A stretch of 15,935 bases of DNA from AC-32 sp049644305 (GCA_049644305.1 JBARRQ010000166.1:1-15935), one strand, 5' to 3'. Shown: positions 1-7,057, counted from the first letter of the stretch. The notes: generated by a model not told the origin, from the letters alone. Numbers and translations are program-made.

Positions 1-214
1 GCACGCTCACCACGTGCACGTCGAGCTTCGGGATTGCGGTGACCGGCTCCGTTCCGAGGAGCCGCTCGAGGGTGGCTGCGGCCGGGCCGCGGGAGCTCTG
101 GTAGCCGACGACGATCCGGACGGGTGATGACTGCTCGGCGGGCGTGGCTGTGCCGGACGCCGTCAATGCGACAAGTGCAACTGCGACCACCGCCGGCAGC
201 ACGTGCTTGCTCAT
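1..214 (-). CDS. Secreted protein, N-terminal part only; probable subtilase-type prodomain
   Basis: This is a 71-residue N-terminal fragment that runs off the left edge; ATG is at 214. Residues 1-24 form a signal peptide: MSKH, a hydrophobic stretch rich in V, A and L, then a small-residue cleavage region. The mature part contains VRIVVGYQS near residue 32 and a stretch ending LDVHVVSV at the edge. The pattern of an RIVV strand, a Leu/Gly-containing helix and a final V-x-V strand resembles the inhibitory prodomain of secreted subtilisin-like (S8) proteases, such as the fervidolysin type. No catalytic residue lies in the window, so the protease call is inference from the prodomain alone. It is divergent from the Ig-like gene starting at 302. 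The Shine-Dalgarno match is poor (AGGG very close to the ATG). Confidence 0.55.
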   Translation of the reverse strand, partial: MSKHVLPAVVAVALVALTASGTATPAEQSSPVRIVVGYQSSRGPAAATLERLLGTEPVTAIPKLDVHVVSV

Positions 215-242
215 GTCCCTAAGTGGACCTGTGCAGTGGAAA

Positions 243-279
243 CTTGCGTTCCCGGAAGACGAGAGCCGCAAGGTTTTTT
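243..279 (+). terminator. Stem-loop followed by six Ts in the 5' leader of the Ig-like gene
   Basis: CTTGCG at 243-248 pairs with CGCAAG at 268-273 around an 18-nt loop, followed by G and TTTTTT (275-280). It has the shape of a weak intrinsic terminator but lies between two divergent genes, 22 nt before the plus-strand ATG at 302. If transcribed on the plus strand it would be in the 5' untranslated region of that gene, so it may be an attenuator or simply a structured leader. I could not match it to a known riboswitch class. Confidence 0.3.
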
Positions 280-301
280 CGTTAGCGGCCCCTCTAGGGG
301 C

Positions 302-1285
302 ATGAGCCAATCAACCGCACCCAAGAGAATTTCGCTCGTACGCCTTTGCACCACCCTCGCCGCGTTCCTCGCACTAGCGCTCGCGCCGAGCGCGGCCACG
401 GCCTCCACGCCACTGCTCAATCTCGGCCCGATCGCCGTCGCAAACGGGACCGCCGCGCTCGCAGGCACGGTCGGCTCCGACGGCGCCGGGATGAGCTTGA
501 CCGTGAACGGCCAGCCGCTCGCCGTCAATGCCGCCGGTCAGTTCGACGGGCTTGTGAGCCTCAACGGAGCGAGCGCGATCAATCTGACACTCTCCGGTGC
601 TTCAGGTGATCAGACGATCAGCTTCGAGGTTCCGCTGACCGCAGCGCTCCTGGGGCCGAACGGTGTGATTCCGACCGGAGTGCTCAATTCCATCGAGCAG
701 GCCGGGATCTCGCTCCTGACGCCGGTCGCGGGCAAAGGAGCGCTTCCGGTGACCGTCGGCGGATCGGTCGCCGACAGCACTCAACTCGCGAGCCTCAGCG
801 TCAACGGCCAGGACGTGCTCAGCCGGCTGACGAATGGAGGAACGTTCACCACCCAGGTTCCCGGCTCGACAAAGACTGTGGAGCTGAGCGCCACCGACAC
901 GAAGGGCGTGTCGGAGACGAGAACCAGGTACCTGAGGAGACAGCTGAGCGTCTCGGCTGCAAGCGCGACCGGGGTCCGCATCGTGAAAGTTCGTTTCTAC
1001 CCCCAGAACGCCGTCCGGACGCACCGTATGCGGATGGTCATCACGGTCAAGGACCGCCTCGGCCGCCCCATCCGCGGCGCGCGGGTCACCGTCAGCTCGA
1101 CGAAGCCAGGCTTCCTCGCGAAGCGTCCCAAGACGACGCTGACAGGACGGGGAGGCAAGGCGACGGTCATCCTCAGCTTGCGGAAACGTGCCCTCGGCAA
1201 GCGGCTCGTCGTGCTCACGGTCGCGAAGACGCCGAAAGCCAAGGCCCGGAAGATGAGCGCGGTGAGGCTCCCGCGAGGTCACTAG
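302..1285 (+). CDS. Secreted protein with two Ig-like domains and a C-terminal carboxypeptidase-regulatory-like domain
   Basis: 327 residues from the ATG at 302. I prefer this start to an upstream in-frame ATG at 203 because it directly precedes a signal peptide (basic RISLVR at 9-14, then a hydrophobic core, cleavage near ATA-S about residue 34) and has AGGGG just upstream. Residues about 40-112 and 145-210 look like two bacterial Ig-like repeats, each with the VNGQ motif (68-71 and 167-170) followed by a strand ending in an E/D-rich turn. Residues about 225-325 form a further beta domain with KDRLGRPIRGARVTV, a pattern common in Ig-like/carboxypeptidase-regulatory domains of actinobacterial secreted proteins. 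There is no catalytic motif, so a structural or adhesive envelope role is inferred. It is probably the first gene of a three-gene plus-strand run ending at 2313. Confidence 0.7.
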   Translation: MSQSTAPKRISLVRLCTTLAAFLALALAPSAATASTPLLNLGPIAVANGTAALAGTVGSDGAGMSLTVNGQPLAVNAAGQFDGLVSLNGASAINLTLSGASGDQTISFEVPLTAALLGPNGVIPTGVLNSIEQAGISLLTPVAGKGALPVTVGGSVADSTQLASLSVNGQDVLSRLTNGGTFTTQVPGSTKTVELSATDTKGVSETRTRYLRRQLSVSAASATGVRIVKVRFYPQNAVRTHRMRMVITVKDRLGRPIRGARVTVSSTKPGFLAKRPKTTLTGRGGKATVILSLRKRALGKRLVVLTVAKTPKAKARKMSAVRLPRGH

Positions 1286-1289
1286 CGTC

Positions 1290-1709
1290 ATGAGCAGCCT
1301 GACGACAGAATCAGCGCGGACTTGGCAACGAGGAGCCTGGACCGACACCGGCCCGGCGGACGAGTACGTCGAGTTCTGGCGTGCCGGAGCTCTTGCCAGG
1401 GGAGTCTTCAGCTGCGTTGCCTGTGGACGCAGCGTGGACTCAGTCCACCAGCTGCCGCCCTGTCCGAGCTGCGGGGCTCAGTTCTGGGAGGAATCCTCGA
1501 CCAGCCCCTTCGGGGGTAGCGGGTCCTTCGGGGATGGCGGGCCTCCGCTCGCGGCGTACGCGGATGCCTACGAGCGATGGCGCGACGAGGACCTGGCCAG
1601 GGCTGCCGGGGTCACTCGCAGCGTTTGCCTGGCGCTGATCGTGGGCACTGCGTCCTGGTTGTCGATCGCTTGCCTCGGCTACGGGATCCTCGAGGCAATC
1701 CACCGGTAG
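1290..1709 (+). CDS. Zinc-ribbon protein with a C-terminal membrane helix
   Basis: 139 residues, with ATG 4 nt after the stop of the previous gene, so the two are probably co-translated. Cys42-x2-Cys45 (CVACG) and Cys58-x2-Cys61 (CPSCG) form a classic zinc ribbon, with the LPPCPxCG motif typical of rubredoxin-like ribbons. A Gly/Ser/Pro-rich linker (about 69-87) leads to a short charged helix (90-107), and one hydrophobic segment at about 111-135 is a likely transmembrane helix. With no signal peptide, the ribbon is probably cytoplasmic and the protein tail-anchored. Its function is unknown. The neighbouring secreted proteins suggest an envelope-related role, but that is inference only. I do not recognise a specific named family. 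Confidence 0.7.
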   Translation: MSSLTTESARTWQRGAWTDTGPADEYVEFWRAGALARGVFSCVACGRSVDSVHQLPPCPSCGAQFWEESSTSPFGGSGSFGDGGPPLAAYADAYERWRDEDLARAAGVTRSVCLALIVGTASWLSIACLGYGILEAIHR

Positions 1710-1719
1710 GCCGCCGCCG

Positions 1720-2313
1720 ATGCGCACGCGTGGCTTCTGCGGGCAGATCTGCGCGCTCATGGCGGTCGCGGCGGCCGCCGCCTTCCTCGGTCTCGCCGCG
1801 TTCCAGTTCCCGACCGAGGCCAGGGCGGCCCGGAGCAGCTACTCGTTCGACGGCGGCACTTCCGGAGAGCGGGCGACCGTTCGCCGGGCGCTCGCCGCCA
1901 GCGCCTTCCACTGGGAAGTCGTTCCAGGCCACGTCACGATCCACATCTTGAGGCGAGGCGGCTGCGGGGCGACCAAGGGCCAGATCTGGCTCAGCGCGAA
2001 GATGCTCGCCCGAGGCCAGGCCTCCTGGGGCGTAGTCCAACACGAGTACGCCCATCAGGTGGACTTCTTTCTCCTCGACGAGTCTGTCAGAAAGAAGCTC
2101 GACGAGCTGCTCGGTGGGAAGACCTGGTGGCCCGGACTGTCGAAACTGCGGCACGATCAGTACGGGGCAGAACGCTTCGCATCGACTCTTGCGTGGGCCT
2201 ACTGGCCTTCGTGGCACAACGCTCTGATTCGCTACGCGCGGGCCGAAGCGACGGCGATGGCCCCGGCACGTTTCAGGCGTCTGATGACCGAGTTGCTCGC
2301 GAGGAGGAGCTAG
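1720..2313 (+). CDS. Secreted putative zinc metallopeptidase (HExxH)
   Basis: 197 residues starting at the ATG at 1720, 10 nt after the zinc-ribbon gene. Residues about 8-36 form a signal peptide or N-terminal anchor ending in EARA. HEYAH at 108-112 is an HExxH zinc-binding motif inside a helix (VVQHEYAHQVDFF), and the downstream Glu151 in GAERFAST lies where gluzincin-like enzymes carry their third ligand. Residues 50-104 (RATVRRALAASAF, VTIHIL) look like the alpha/beta half that precedes the motif in small zincins. The protein is short for a full peptidase, and no substrate can be inferred. It overlaps the convergent oxidase gene by 4 nt at the 3' end. The zincin fold is well supported by the motif; actual peptidase activity is not shown. 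Confidence 0.65.
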   Translation: MRTRGFCGQICALMAVAAAAAFLGLAAFQFPTEARAARSSYSFDGGTSGERATVRRALAASAFHWEVVPGHVTIHILRRGGCGATKGQIWLSAKMLARGQASWGVVQHEYAHQVDFFLLDESVRKKLDELLGGKTWWPGLSKLRHDQYGAERFASTLAWAYWPSWHNALIRYARAEATAMAPARFRRLMTELLARRS

Positions 2314-3710
2314 GCGGGCGGGATGTTCTGGTTGATCCGGAAGAAGTTGTCCGGGTCGTAGCGTCGCTTCAGCTCCTGCAGCCGCGCGTACTTCTCCATC
2401 CCGTACGACTCCCGCACGCGGTCTTGCCCCTCGTCACCGAGGAAGTTGACGTAGACGCCCGCGTGGTAGGGCTCCAGTGCCGACCAGAACGTGCGCACCC
2501 AGTCGCGCTCCTCGTCGAAGCCCTCGGCGCCCTCCGTGCAGGCGCCGATGTTGTACGTGAAGCCGGCGTTGCGTCCGCTGAACGCCGTCTCGTCCTCGCC
2601 GACGCGCGCAACCGCGCCTCCCATCTGCCAGATCGGGAAGGCCGTGAGGGGCGATCGAATCCGCAGCGAATGCTCGACCGTGATGTCGATGACGTCGTCC
2701 GTCAGCGTGGAGACATCGCAGGACTTGAAGTAGTACCAACGGAAGTGCGGGAAACTCGGGTCGAACATCGCCTGGTGGGCCAGGAAAGGCTTCGGCTCGC
2801 ACAAATCGATGATCGGCGACCCGAACTCCTTCATCGGACGGACGACCTTTTCGCCCTCCTCGACCGGTCCGGCGTAGCAGCAGATCACCATCACGACCGG
2901 CCTGCCGTGGTGCTCCTCCGGGACGAACGGCAACGGCGGGGCCTTCCGGTGGACGACGATCGTCATCAGCTCGTCCGGGGCCTCCGCGACCCAGTCCCGG
3001 TAGAAGCGCAATACCTCGGGAGAGTCCTCCATCGGCCAGAAGATCGGGCCCGCGACCACGGTCGGTCCGAGTGGGTTGAGCCGGAACTCGAGCTCCGTGA
3101 CGATCCCGAAGTTGCCGCCGCCGCCGCGGATCGCCCAGAAGAGGTCGGCGTTGACGTCTTCACTTGCGGTCACGAAGTCGCCGTCGGCGGTAACCACGTC
3201 CACCGAGAGCAGCTGGTCGACGGTCAGCCCGTACTTCCGCATCAGCCAGCCGATCCCGCCGCCGAGCGTCAGGCCCGTCAGCCCGGTGTGCGTGACGATC
3301 CCGGCCGGAACGACCAAGCCGAACTGCTGGGTCTCCCGGTCGAGCTCGCCGAGGAGGACGCCGGCCTGAGCCCGCGCCGTTCGGGCCTCCGGGTCGACCC
3401 GGATTCCCTTCATCGGGCCGAGATCGATGATCAGCGCCCCGTCCGCGACCGAGTAGCCCGGGAAGCTGTGGCCGCCGCTGCGAACCGCGACCTCGAGACC
3501 CGTGCGCCGCGCGAACCGCACCGCCGCAATGACGTCCGCGACTCCCGTGCAGCGCGCGATCAGCGCCGGGTGCCGGTCAATCGACCCGTTCCAGATCCGC
3601 CGCTGCTGCTCGTACGACGGATGGTCTGGACCGACGAGCTCGCCCCTCAGCGACGCCTCGAACTCGCCGGCGGCCGTCTCGTCGAGCGTGTTCTCCGCTG
3701 TGACCGCCAT
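2310..3710 (-). CDS. FAD-linked oxidase, BBE (berberine bridge enzyme-like) family
   Basis: 466 residues, ATG at 3710. The N-terminal FAD-binding (PCMH-type) domain spans about 45-215. RSGGHSFPGYS (78-88) supplies His81, the usual 8-alpha-histidyl FAD attachment site. GLTLGGGIGW (146-155) and the GGGGN motif (196-200) complete the flavin site. The second cysteinyl FAD link found in bicovalent BBE enzymes appears absent: the segment before LTLGGG reads GIVTHTG rather than a CP-containing version, so a single covalent link is predicted. The C-terminal BBE segment is present (YARLQELKRRYDPDNFFRIN near the end). Members oxidise sugars, alkaloids or other alcohols with O2; the substrate is not predictable here. 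It lies 43 nt downstream of the beta-propeller gene on the same strand and may be co-transcribed. No signal peptide is seen. Confidence 0.85.
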   Translation of the reverse strand: MAVTAENTLDETAAGEFEASLRGELVGPDHPSYEQQRRIWNGSIDRHPALIARCTGVADVIAAVRFARRTGLEVAVRSGGHSFPGYSVADGALIIDLGPMKGIRVDPEARTARAQAGVLLGELDRETQQFGLVVPAGIVTHTGLTGLTLGGGIGWLMRKYGLTVDQLLSVDVVTADGDFVTASEDVNADLFWAIRGGGGNFGIVTELEFRLNPLGPTVVAGPIFWPMEDSPEVLRFYRDWVAEAPDELMTIVVHRKAPPLPFVPEEHHGRPVVMVICCYAGPVEEGEKVVRPMKEFGSPIIDLCEPKPFLAHQAMFDPSFPHFRWYYFKSCDVSTLTDDVIDITVEHSLRIRSPLTAFPIWQMGGAVARVGEDETAFSGRNAGFTYNIGACTEGAEGFDEERDWVRTFWSALEPYHAGVYVNFLGDEGQDRVRESYGMEKYARLQELKRRYDPDNFFRINQNIPPA

Positions 3711-3753
3711 CGGCCGCAGTGTGGCATGAGCGGTCAGCCCTGCCTAGTGGGAA

Positions 3754-5688
3754 TCAGAGGTTCTTCACCGTGTAGATCGCCTCGTCGAAGACTCCAGCCG
3801 TCGGCGCGCCTGCGAGTGCGAAGAACGGGAACGGCGTACTCGCTGCGAACGACGTCGAGATGTAGTCGCCGACCATGCGGCCGGCGGTGGTGGTCGGCAG
3901 CCAGTCGAGCGCCATGGGGCCGGCGAGTAGCTTGCTCGAGCTCCAGGTAGCGCCCCCGTCGGGGGAGGAGACGAACCCGACCTCGAGCTGGCAGGTGGCC
4001 GTTACGCAGTCTGCGCTCGGGTAGAAGTAGTAGGCGAGCGCGACCTTCGCGCTTGCGCCGGAGCTTCCCGGATCGACAGCGAGCCCTGGGATGAAGTGGT
4101 CCGCGCCGCTCGAGGTGGAGTCGATCGGAACCCGCGTCACCGGCGACCACGTCGAGCTGCCCTGCTTCTGGGTGCTCATGACGATGTCGTTCGACGGGCA
4201 GCCAGGACGAAAGCGGCAATCCGACCAGACGACGTAAACCGTGCCGGCCGAGTCGATCTCAGCCGACGGGATCGGGGGAGCCCGGAGGCCTCCTGCGGGG
4301 TCATGGTGCTGCGTCGAGGAGATGGTGGTCGTCGCGCTCCACGAGGCGCCGCCGTCTGTCGACTCGAACGAGAGCATGGCGGTCGAGCCCGGGTTGTCGA
4401 TGGGGACGACCACTGTTCCGTCCGGCTGGACGAGAGGCTGTCCGGCGAAACCGAACGCGTGGTCGGCCGTCTCGCGCACCGTGGGCCACGTGAGCCCACC
4501 GTTGGCCGAAGTGCTCATCTTGATCCGGTCGGAGTCGGCGACGTCGTCCCACTCGCTGTAGCAGTGGCCGTAATGGGAGCTGGCCGGATGGTTGTCGCAG
4601 ACGATCCAGTTCTTGTCGATGTTGTTGCCGAACGCGACGGTGACCGGTGCGCCCCAGGTGAGACCGCCGTCTGCCGAGCGGCTGACGAGGACGGCGACGC
4701 CGGCCACCGACGGGGTCTCGTTCATCGCAAGGGACTGGATCAGCCAGACGCCGTGCATGGCGTCGTAGGCCACCGACGGGTCCGTCGCTCGTTGGTAGGT
4801 GCCTCCCGCCTCGTACTTGGTCAGCGACGGGAGAAAGCCCTTCGCCCAGTCGGCTCCGTTGTTGCTCGAGGTCGCGAAGCCGATATCCGAAGAACCGCCG
4901 TCGTGGAAGCGGCCGGACTGGAAGGCCGCGACGATCGTCGAGCCGAACGCGAAGCTGTCCGGCTCTACCTGGGTTCGATGCTGGCTCGAAAGATTGGTGA
5001 AGGGATCCGAGCTCAAGGGCGTCAGGAGCAAGGCCGGAGGTGGGGGAGGAGGGGGCGGTGGAGGGGGCGGCCGCGGCGAAGGAGGCGGAGGAGGCGGTCC
5101 TTGCACGCCCCGAAGGACCGAGATGAAGGCGGGGTCCGGTTTTCCGACGAGCACCTTCCGTACCGCGTCCAGCAGCACACGCGGACTGCCGTAGCCGGAC
5201 ACGTCGACGGCGGCCGGAGGCTCGAAGGTGGAGGTCTTCCAGGCGCGAGCTGAAACGAGGCCGAGACGGCGCTTGAGGCGGCCGCGATAGCCCTCGGCGT
5301 CGCCGGCGTAATCGACGACGAAGCGACGACTGGCCGCCACGTGGAGAAGCGGTCGCGTCGCCGAGGCCTGGCCGCCCTTCGATCCCTTATTGAAGTTCAC
5401 GATCGCGACGACGGCGACATCGGTCGCCGGCCGGCCGGCGAGGCGCGTCACACCCACGACGACTGCGGTCGTCGGGCCGCGCGTGAACCGGCGCGCGATC
5501 CAGACTCTCGGCCGCTTCGAGCCGTGGCGGACGGGGAACCGCAGAACTCCGACGGCGATCTTCCCTCCCGCCGGCGAGCGCAGGGAGAACGAGGGCGGCG
5601 CGGCCGGGTTGCTTCCGGCCGAGCCCGCCGCGAGCGGGAGCGCGCCCGCACAGACAAGAGCCGTCAGCAGTACGAGCGCGCGGTTCAT
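3754..5688 (-). CDS. Secreted BNR/Asp-box beta-propeller (sialidase-like) protein with polyproline linker
   Basis: 644 residues from the ATG at 5688. A much longer in-frame extension exists upstream, but this ATG sits immediately before a signal peptide (MNRALVLLTALVCAGALPLA). Residues about 30-195 form an N-terminal domain I do not recognise. An almost pure proline linker (198-218) follows, which appears as a G-rich tract on the plus strand at about 5039-5100. The C-terminal half carries five Asp-box motifs of the S-x-D-G-G-x-T-W type, near residues 274-281, 338-345, 394-401, 443-450 and 575-582, indicating a sialidase-superfamily propeller. I did not identify the full arginine triad and Tyr/Glu set of true sialidases, so a binding or other glycan-related role is as likely as neuraminidase activity. 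A weak -10-like GACAAT lies 6 nt upstream of the ATG. Confidence 0.75.
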   Translation of the reverse strand: MNRALVLLTALVCAGALPLAAGSAGSNPAAPPSFSLRSPAGGKIAVGVLRFPVRHGSKRPRVWIARRFTRGPTTAVVVGVTRLAGRPATDVAVVAIVNFNKGSKGGQASATRPLLHVAASRRFVVDYAGDAEGYRGRLKRRLGLVSARAWKTSTFEPPAAVDVSGYGSPRVLLDAVRKVLVGKPDPAFISVLRGVQGPPPPPPSPRPPPPPPPPPPPPALLLTPLSSDPFTNLSSQHRTQVEPDSFAFGSTIVAAFQSGRFHDGGSSDIGFATSSNNGADWAKGFLPSLTKYEAGGTYQRATDPSVAYDAMHGVWLIQSLAMNETPSVAGVAVLVSRSADGGLTWGAPVTVAFGNNIDKNWIVCDNHPASSHYGHCYSEWDDVADSDRIKMSTSANGGLTWPTVRETADHAFGFAGQPLVQPDGTVVVPIDNPGSTAMLSFESTDGGASWSATTTISSTQHHDPAGGLRAPPIPSAEIDSAGTVYVVWSDCRFRPGCPSNDIVMSTQKQGSSTWSPVTRVPIDSTSSGADHFIPGLAVDPGSSGASAKVALAYYFYPSADCVTATCQLEVGFVSSPDGGATWSSSKLLAGPMALDWLPTTTAGRMVGDYISTSFAASTPFPFFALAGAPTAGVFDEAIYTVKNL

Positions 5689-5728
5689 CGGCGCATTGTC
5701 CCATCGAGGGGCGTGGGCGAGCAGCACG

Positions 5729-5887
5729 CCCGGCGCCGGGAAGCTTCTGCTTGCGCGGGACGTTCGGAGTCCAAAGGTGTTCGTCAGCATCGGGGAATGG
5801 GAGGGCATCGAGACCGTCCGGACATGGAAGACCGCATCCGAGTTCCGGGACCGCTTGGCACGCGTTCTCCAACACGTCGCGGCATGA
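5729..5887 (+). pseudogene. C-terminal remnant of an antibiotic biosynthesis monooxygenase (ABM)-like protein
   Basis: The frame from 5729 to the TGA at 5885-5887 reads PGAGKLLLARDV, then VFVSIGEWEG, then a Trp/Lys-containing helix (RTWKTASEFRDRLARVLQHV). This matches the second half of the ABM dimeric ferredoxin-like fold: the strand after the APGF turn, then FVSxxEWE, then the helix with W..S.EFR. The N-terminal half is missing: upstream in this frame there is only the start region of the minus-strand propeller gene, with no plausible ATG or ribosome site. The nearest in-frame start is a GTG at 5777. I infer a decayed gene rather than a working one. A chance open frame is possible, but the motif order argues against it. 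Confidence 0.45.
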
Positions 5888-5913
5888 GAAGATCGAGTAC
5901 CAGCGAGTTCGCT

Positions 5914-5921
5914 AGGGAGGT
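5914..5921 (+). promoter_or_regulatory. Strong ribosome binding site of the peroxiredoxin gene
   Basis: AGGGAGGT ends 6 nt before the ATG at 5928. It is the best Shine-Dalgarno sequence in the window and contrasts with the weak or absent ones of several neighbours, suggesting high expression of this gene. Confidence 0.8.
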
Positions 5922-5927
5922 AAAGAG

Positions 5928-6584
5928 ATGGCTCTGCAGATTGGAGACACCGCGCCGGATTTCGAGGCGCAGACAACGGAAGGTCAGATCCGCTTCCACG
6001 ACTGGATCGGGGATTCATGGGCCGTGCTGTTCTCGCACCCGAAGGACTTCACGCCCGTCTGCACGACGGAGCTCGGCTACATGGCGAAGATCAAGCCCGA
6101 GTTCGACAAGCGCAACGTGAAGGTCATCGGCCTGTCCGTCGACTCGACAGGCGACCACGAGGGGTGGGCAAAGGACATCGAGGAGACGCAGGGGAAGGCG
6201 CCCAACTACCCGATCATCGGCGATGCCGACTTCACGGTCTCCAAGCTCTACGGGATGCTGCCTGCCGAGACGTCGGGAGATCCGAAGTCACGGACGCCCG
6301 CGGACAACCAGACCGTCCGCAACGTGTTCGTGGTCGGCCCGGACAGGAAGATCAAGCTGATCCTCGTCTACCCGATGACGACCGGGCGGAACTTCGACGA
6401 GGTTCTGCGGGTGATCGACTCGCTGCAGCTGACGGCGAAGCACAAGGTCGCGACGCCCGTGAACTGGCAGCAGGGCGAGGACGTGATCATCGCCGGCTCG
6501 GTCTCCGACGACGAGGCAAAGGAGATCTTCGGCAACTGGGAGTCGCCGAAGCCGTACATCCGGGTCGTCCCCCAGCCGCACTGA
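5928..6584 (+). CDS. 1-Cys peroxiredoxin (Prx6 type)
   Basis: 218 residues, cytoplasmic, a normal length for Prx6-type enzymes. The N-terminus MALQIGDTAPDFEAQTTEG and the active-site block HPKDFTPVCTTE place the peroxidatic cysteine at residue 45 (motif P-x3-T-x2-C). No other Cys is present in the protein, so it should be a 1-Cys enzyme needing an external thiol reductant. The long C-terminal part after about residue 160 (VNWQQGEDVII, then EAKEIFGNW near the end) is the dimerisation domain specific to the Prx6 subfamily. It reduces H2O2 and organic hydroperoxides. The gene stands alone, preceded by a strong ribosome site and followed by two hairpins (6602-6687). No obvious operator could be identified upstream. 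Confidence 0.93.
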   Translation: MALQIGDTAPDFEAQTTEGQIRFHDWIGDSWAVLFSHPKDFTPVCTTELGYMAKIKPEFDKRNVKVIGLSVDSTGDHEGWAKDIEETQGKAPNYPIIGDADFTVSKLYGMLPAETSGDPKSRTPADNQTVRNVFVVGPDRKIKLILVYPMTTGRNFDEVLRVIDSLQLTAKHKVATPVNWQQGEDVIIAGSVSDDEAKEIFGNWESPKPYIRVVPQPH

Positions 6585-6601
6585 GCGAGCTGATCGGCAC
6601 T

Positions 6602-6630
6602 GCGAGGGGCCCGGGAAACGGGCCCCTCGC
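6602..6630 (+). terminator. Perfect 12-bp GC-rich hairpin after the peroxiredoxin gene
   Basis: Arms 6602-6613 and 6619-6630 are perfectly complementary (12 bp, nearly all G-C) around a GGAAA loop, starting 18 nt after the peroxiredoxin stop. There is no T tract, which is common for terminator-like hairpins of high-GC actinobacteria. It probably ends or stabilises the peroxiredoxin mRNA. Confidence 0.65.
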
Positions 6631-6687
6631 TAGGAGGGTTTGGCGGAACCTCGCTCGGCACAGACGAGGTTTCGTCAAGCCCTCCTA
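6631..6687. repeat. 57-nt inverted repeat with 23-nt arms, overlapping the stop codon of the convergent gene
   Basis: The left arm (6631-6653) and right arm (6665-6687) are complementary over 23 positions with an 11-nt loop. Three positions (6639, 6643 and 6646 on the left) differ from perfect complementarity, and all three are G-U wobbles when read as plus-strand RNA. On the minus strand they would be A-C mismatches. The element abuts the preceding 12-bp hairpin. Its last three bases are the TAG stop (read on the minus strand) of the secreted Ig-like protein. It most likely works as a terminator or RNA-stabilising hairpin between convergent genes; a small non-autonomous repeat element is the alternative. 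Confidence 0.75.
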
Positions 6688-7044
6688 ATGGGTGACGCGC
6701 ACGTAGGCGATGACGCCGAGGTTGCCGCCTCCGCACCGAGCAGTGACGCCGTAGCGGGCCGGGCGCTTCGAGCGCGGGATTCTCGTCGTCGCGTTGAACC
6801 TGCCGCCTCGCCGAACCTTGGCGAAGACGGCGGGAACCCCGGCGAACTCGTGCGTTGCCTGGAAGGCGCGCGAGATCACGTAGACCGTATTCCCGCTCCG
6901 GCACCCGTCAGCCGACCCGGAGATCGCGACCGTTCCCCCGGCTCGAACGGAGCGGGGAAGGATGGAGAGCGACGGGCGCGCTGCGGTGGCCGTGGCGCAC
7001 GTCAACGCGGCCAGAGTCACTATGGGCAGGAGAACGCCTCGCAT
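6685..7044 (-). CDS. Small secreted Ig-like domain protein
   Basis: 119 residues from the ATG at 7044. An in-frame ATG at 7071 would add nine residues. I prefer 7044 because it begins directly with the signal peptide (MRGVLLPIVTLAALTCATATA) and has a TAGGCT -10-like box exactly 7 nt upstream. The mature domain (about 95 residues) begins near ARPSLSILP and carries the pattern SVRAGGTVAISGS, a central VYVISRAF, FAGVPAVFA, and a C-terminal RYGVTARCGGGNLGV. This is a single Ig-like beta sandwich of a type I associate with Thermoleophilia secreted proteins. Two cysteines of the mature part (48 and 104) could form a disulfide. No enzymatic motif is seen and the function is unknown. The stop codon lies inside the 57-nt inverted repeat. 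Confidence 0.7.
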   Translation of the reverse strand: MRGVLLPIVTLAALTCATATAARPSLSILPRSVRAGGTVAISGSADGCRSGNTVYVISRAFQATHEFAGVPAVFAKVRRGGRFNATTRIPRSKRPARYGVTARCGGGNLGVIAYVRVTH

Positions 7045-7051
7045 GCGATCA

Positions 7052-7057
7052 AGCCTA
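7052..7057 (-). promoter_or_regulatory. Putative -10 box for the small secreted Ig-like gene
   Basis: TAGGCT on the minus strand ends exactly 7 nt before the ATG at 7044, compatible with a leaderless transcript. No convincing -35 box is visible. The same spacing is seen at trpL and the thiolase gene. Confidence 0.4.

Noticed and set aside
215..301. Known riboswitch (c-di-GMP or c-di-AMP class) upstream of the Ig-like gene
   Set aside because: I could not align the conserved core positions of either class; only a simple stem and T tract are evident.
2127..3950. Long plus-strand open frame (607 codons) opposite the FAD oxidase
   Set aside because: It is antisense to a clear BBE-family gene; the translation is Arg/Val/Asp-rich low-complexity and shows no domain. 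It is a high-GC shadow frame.
5039..5100. G-rich tract that resembles a simple repeat or G-quadruplex array
   Set aside because: It is explained as the complement of proline codons in the linker of the propeller protein, so it is not listed as an independent element, although its instability is noted.
5855..5927. Sigma-factor promoter with TTGGCA at 5855-5860 for the peroxiredoxin
   Set aside because: No acceptable -10 hexamer lies 16-19 nt downstream; the promoter of this gene remains unidentified.
5689..6018. N-terminal extension of the propeller protein up to 6018
   Set aside because: It would overlap the peroxiredoxin start, and its sequence lacks features; a clean signal peptide starts at the ATG at 5688.
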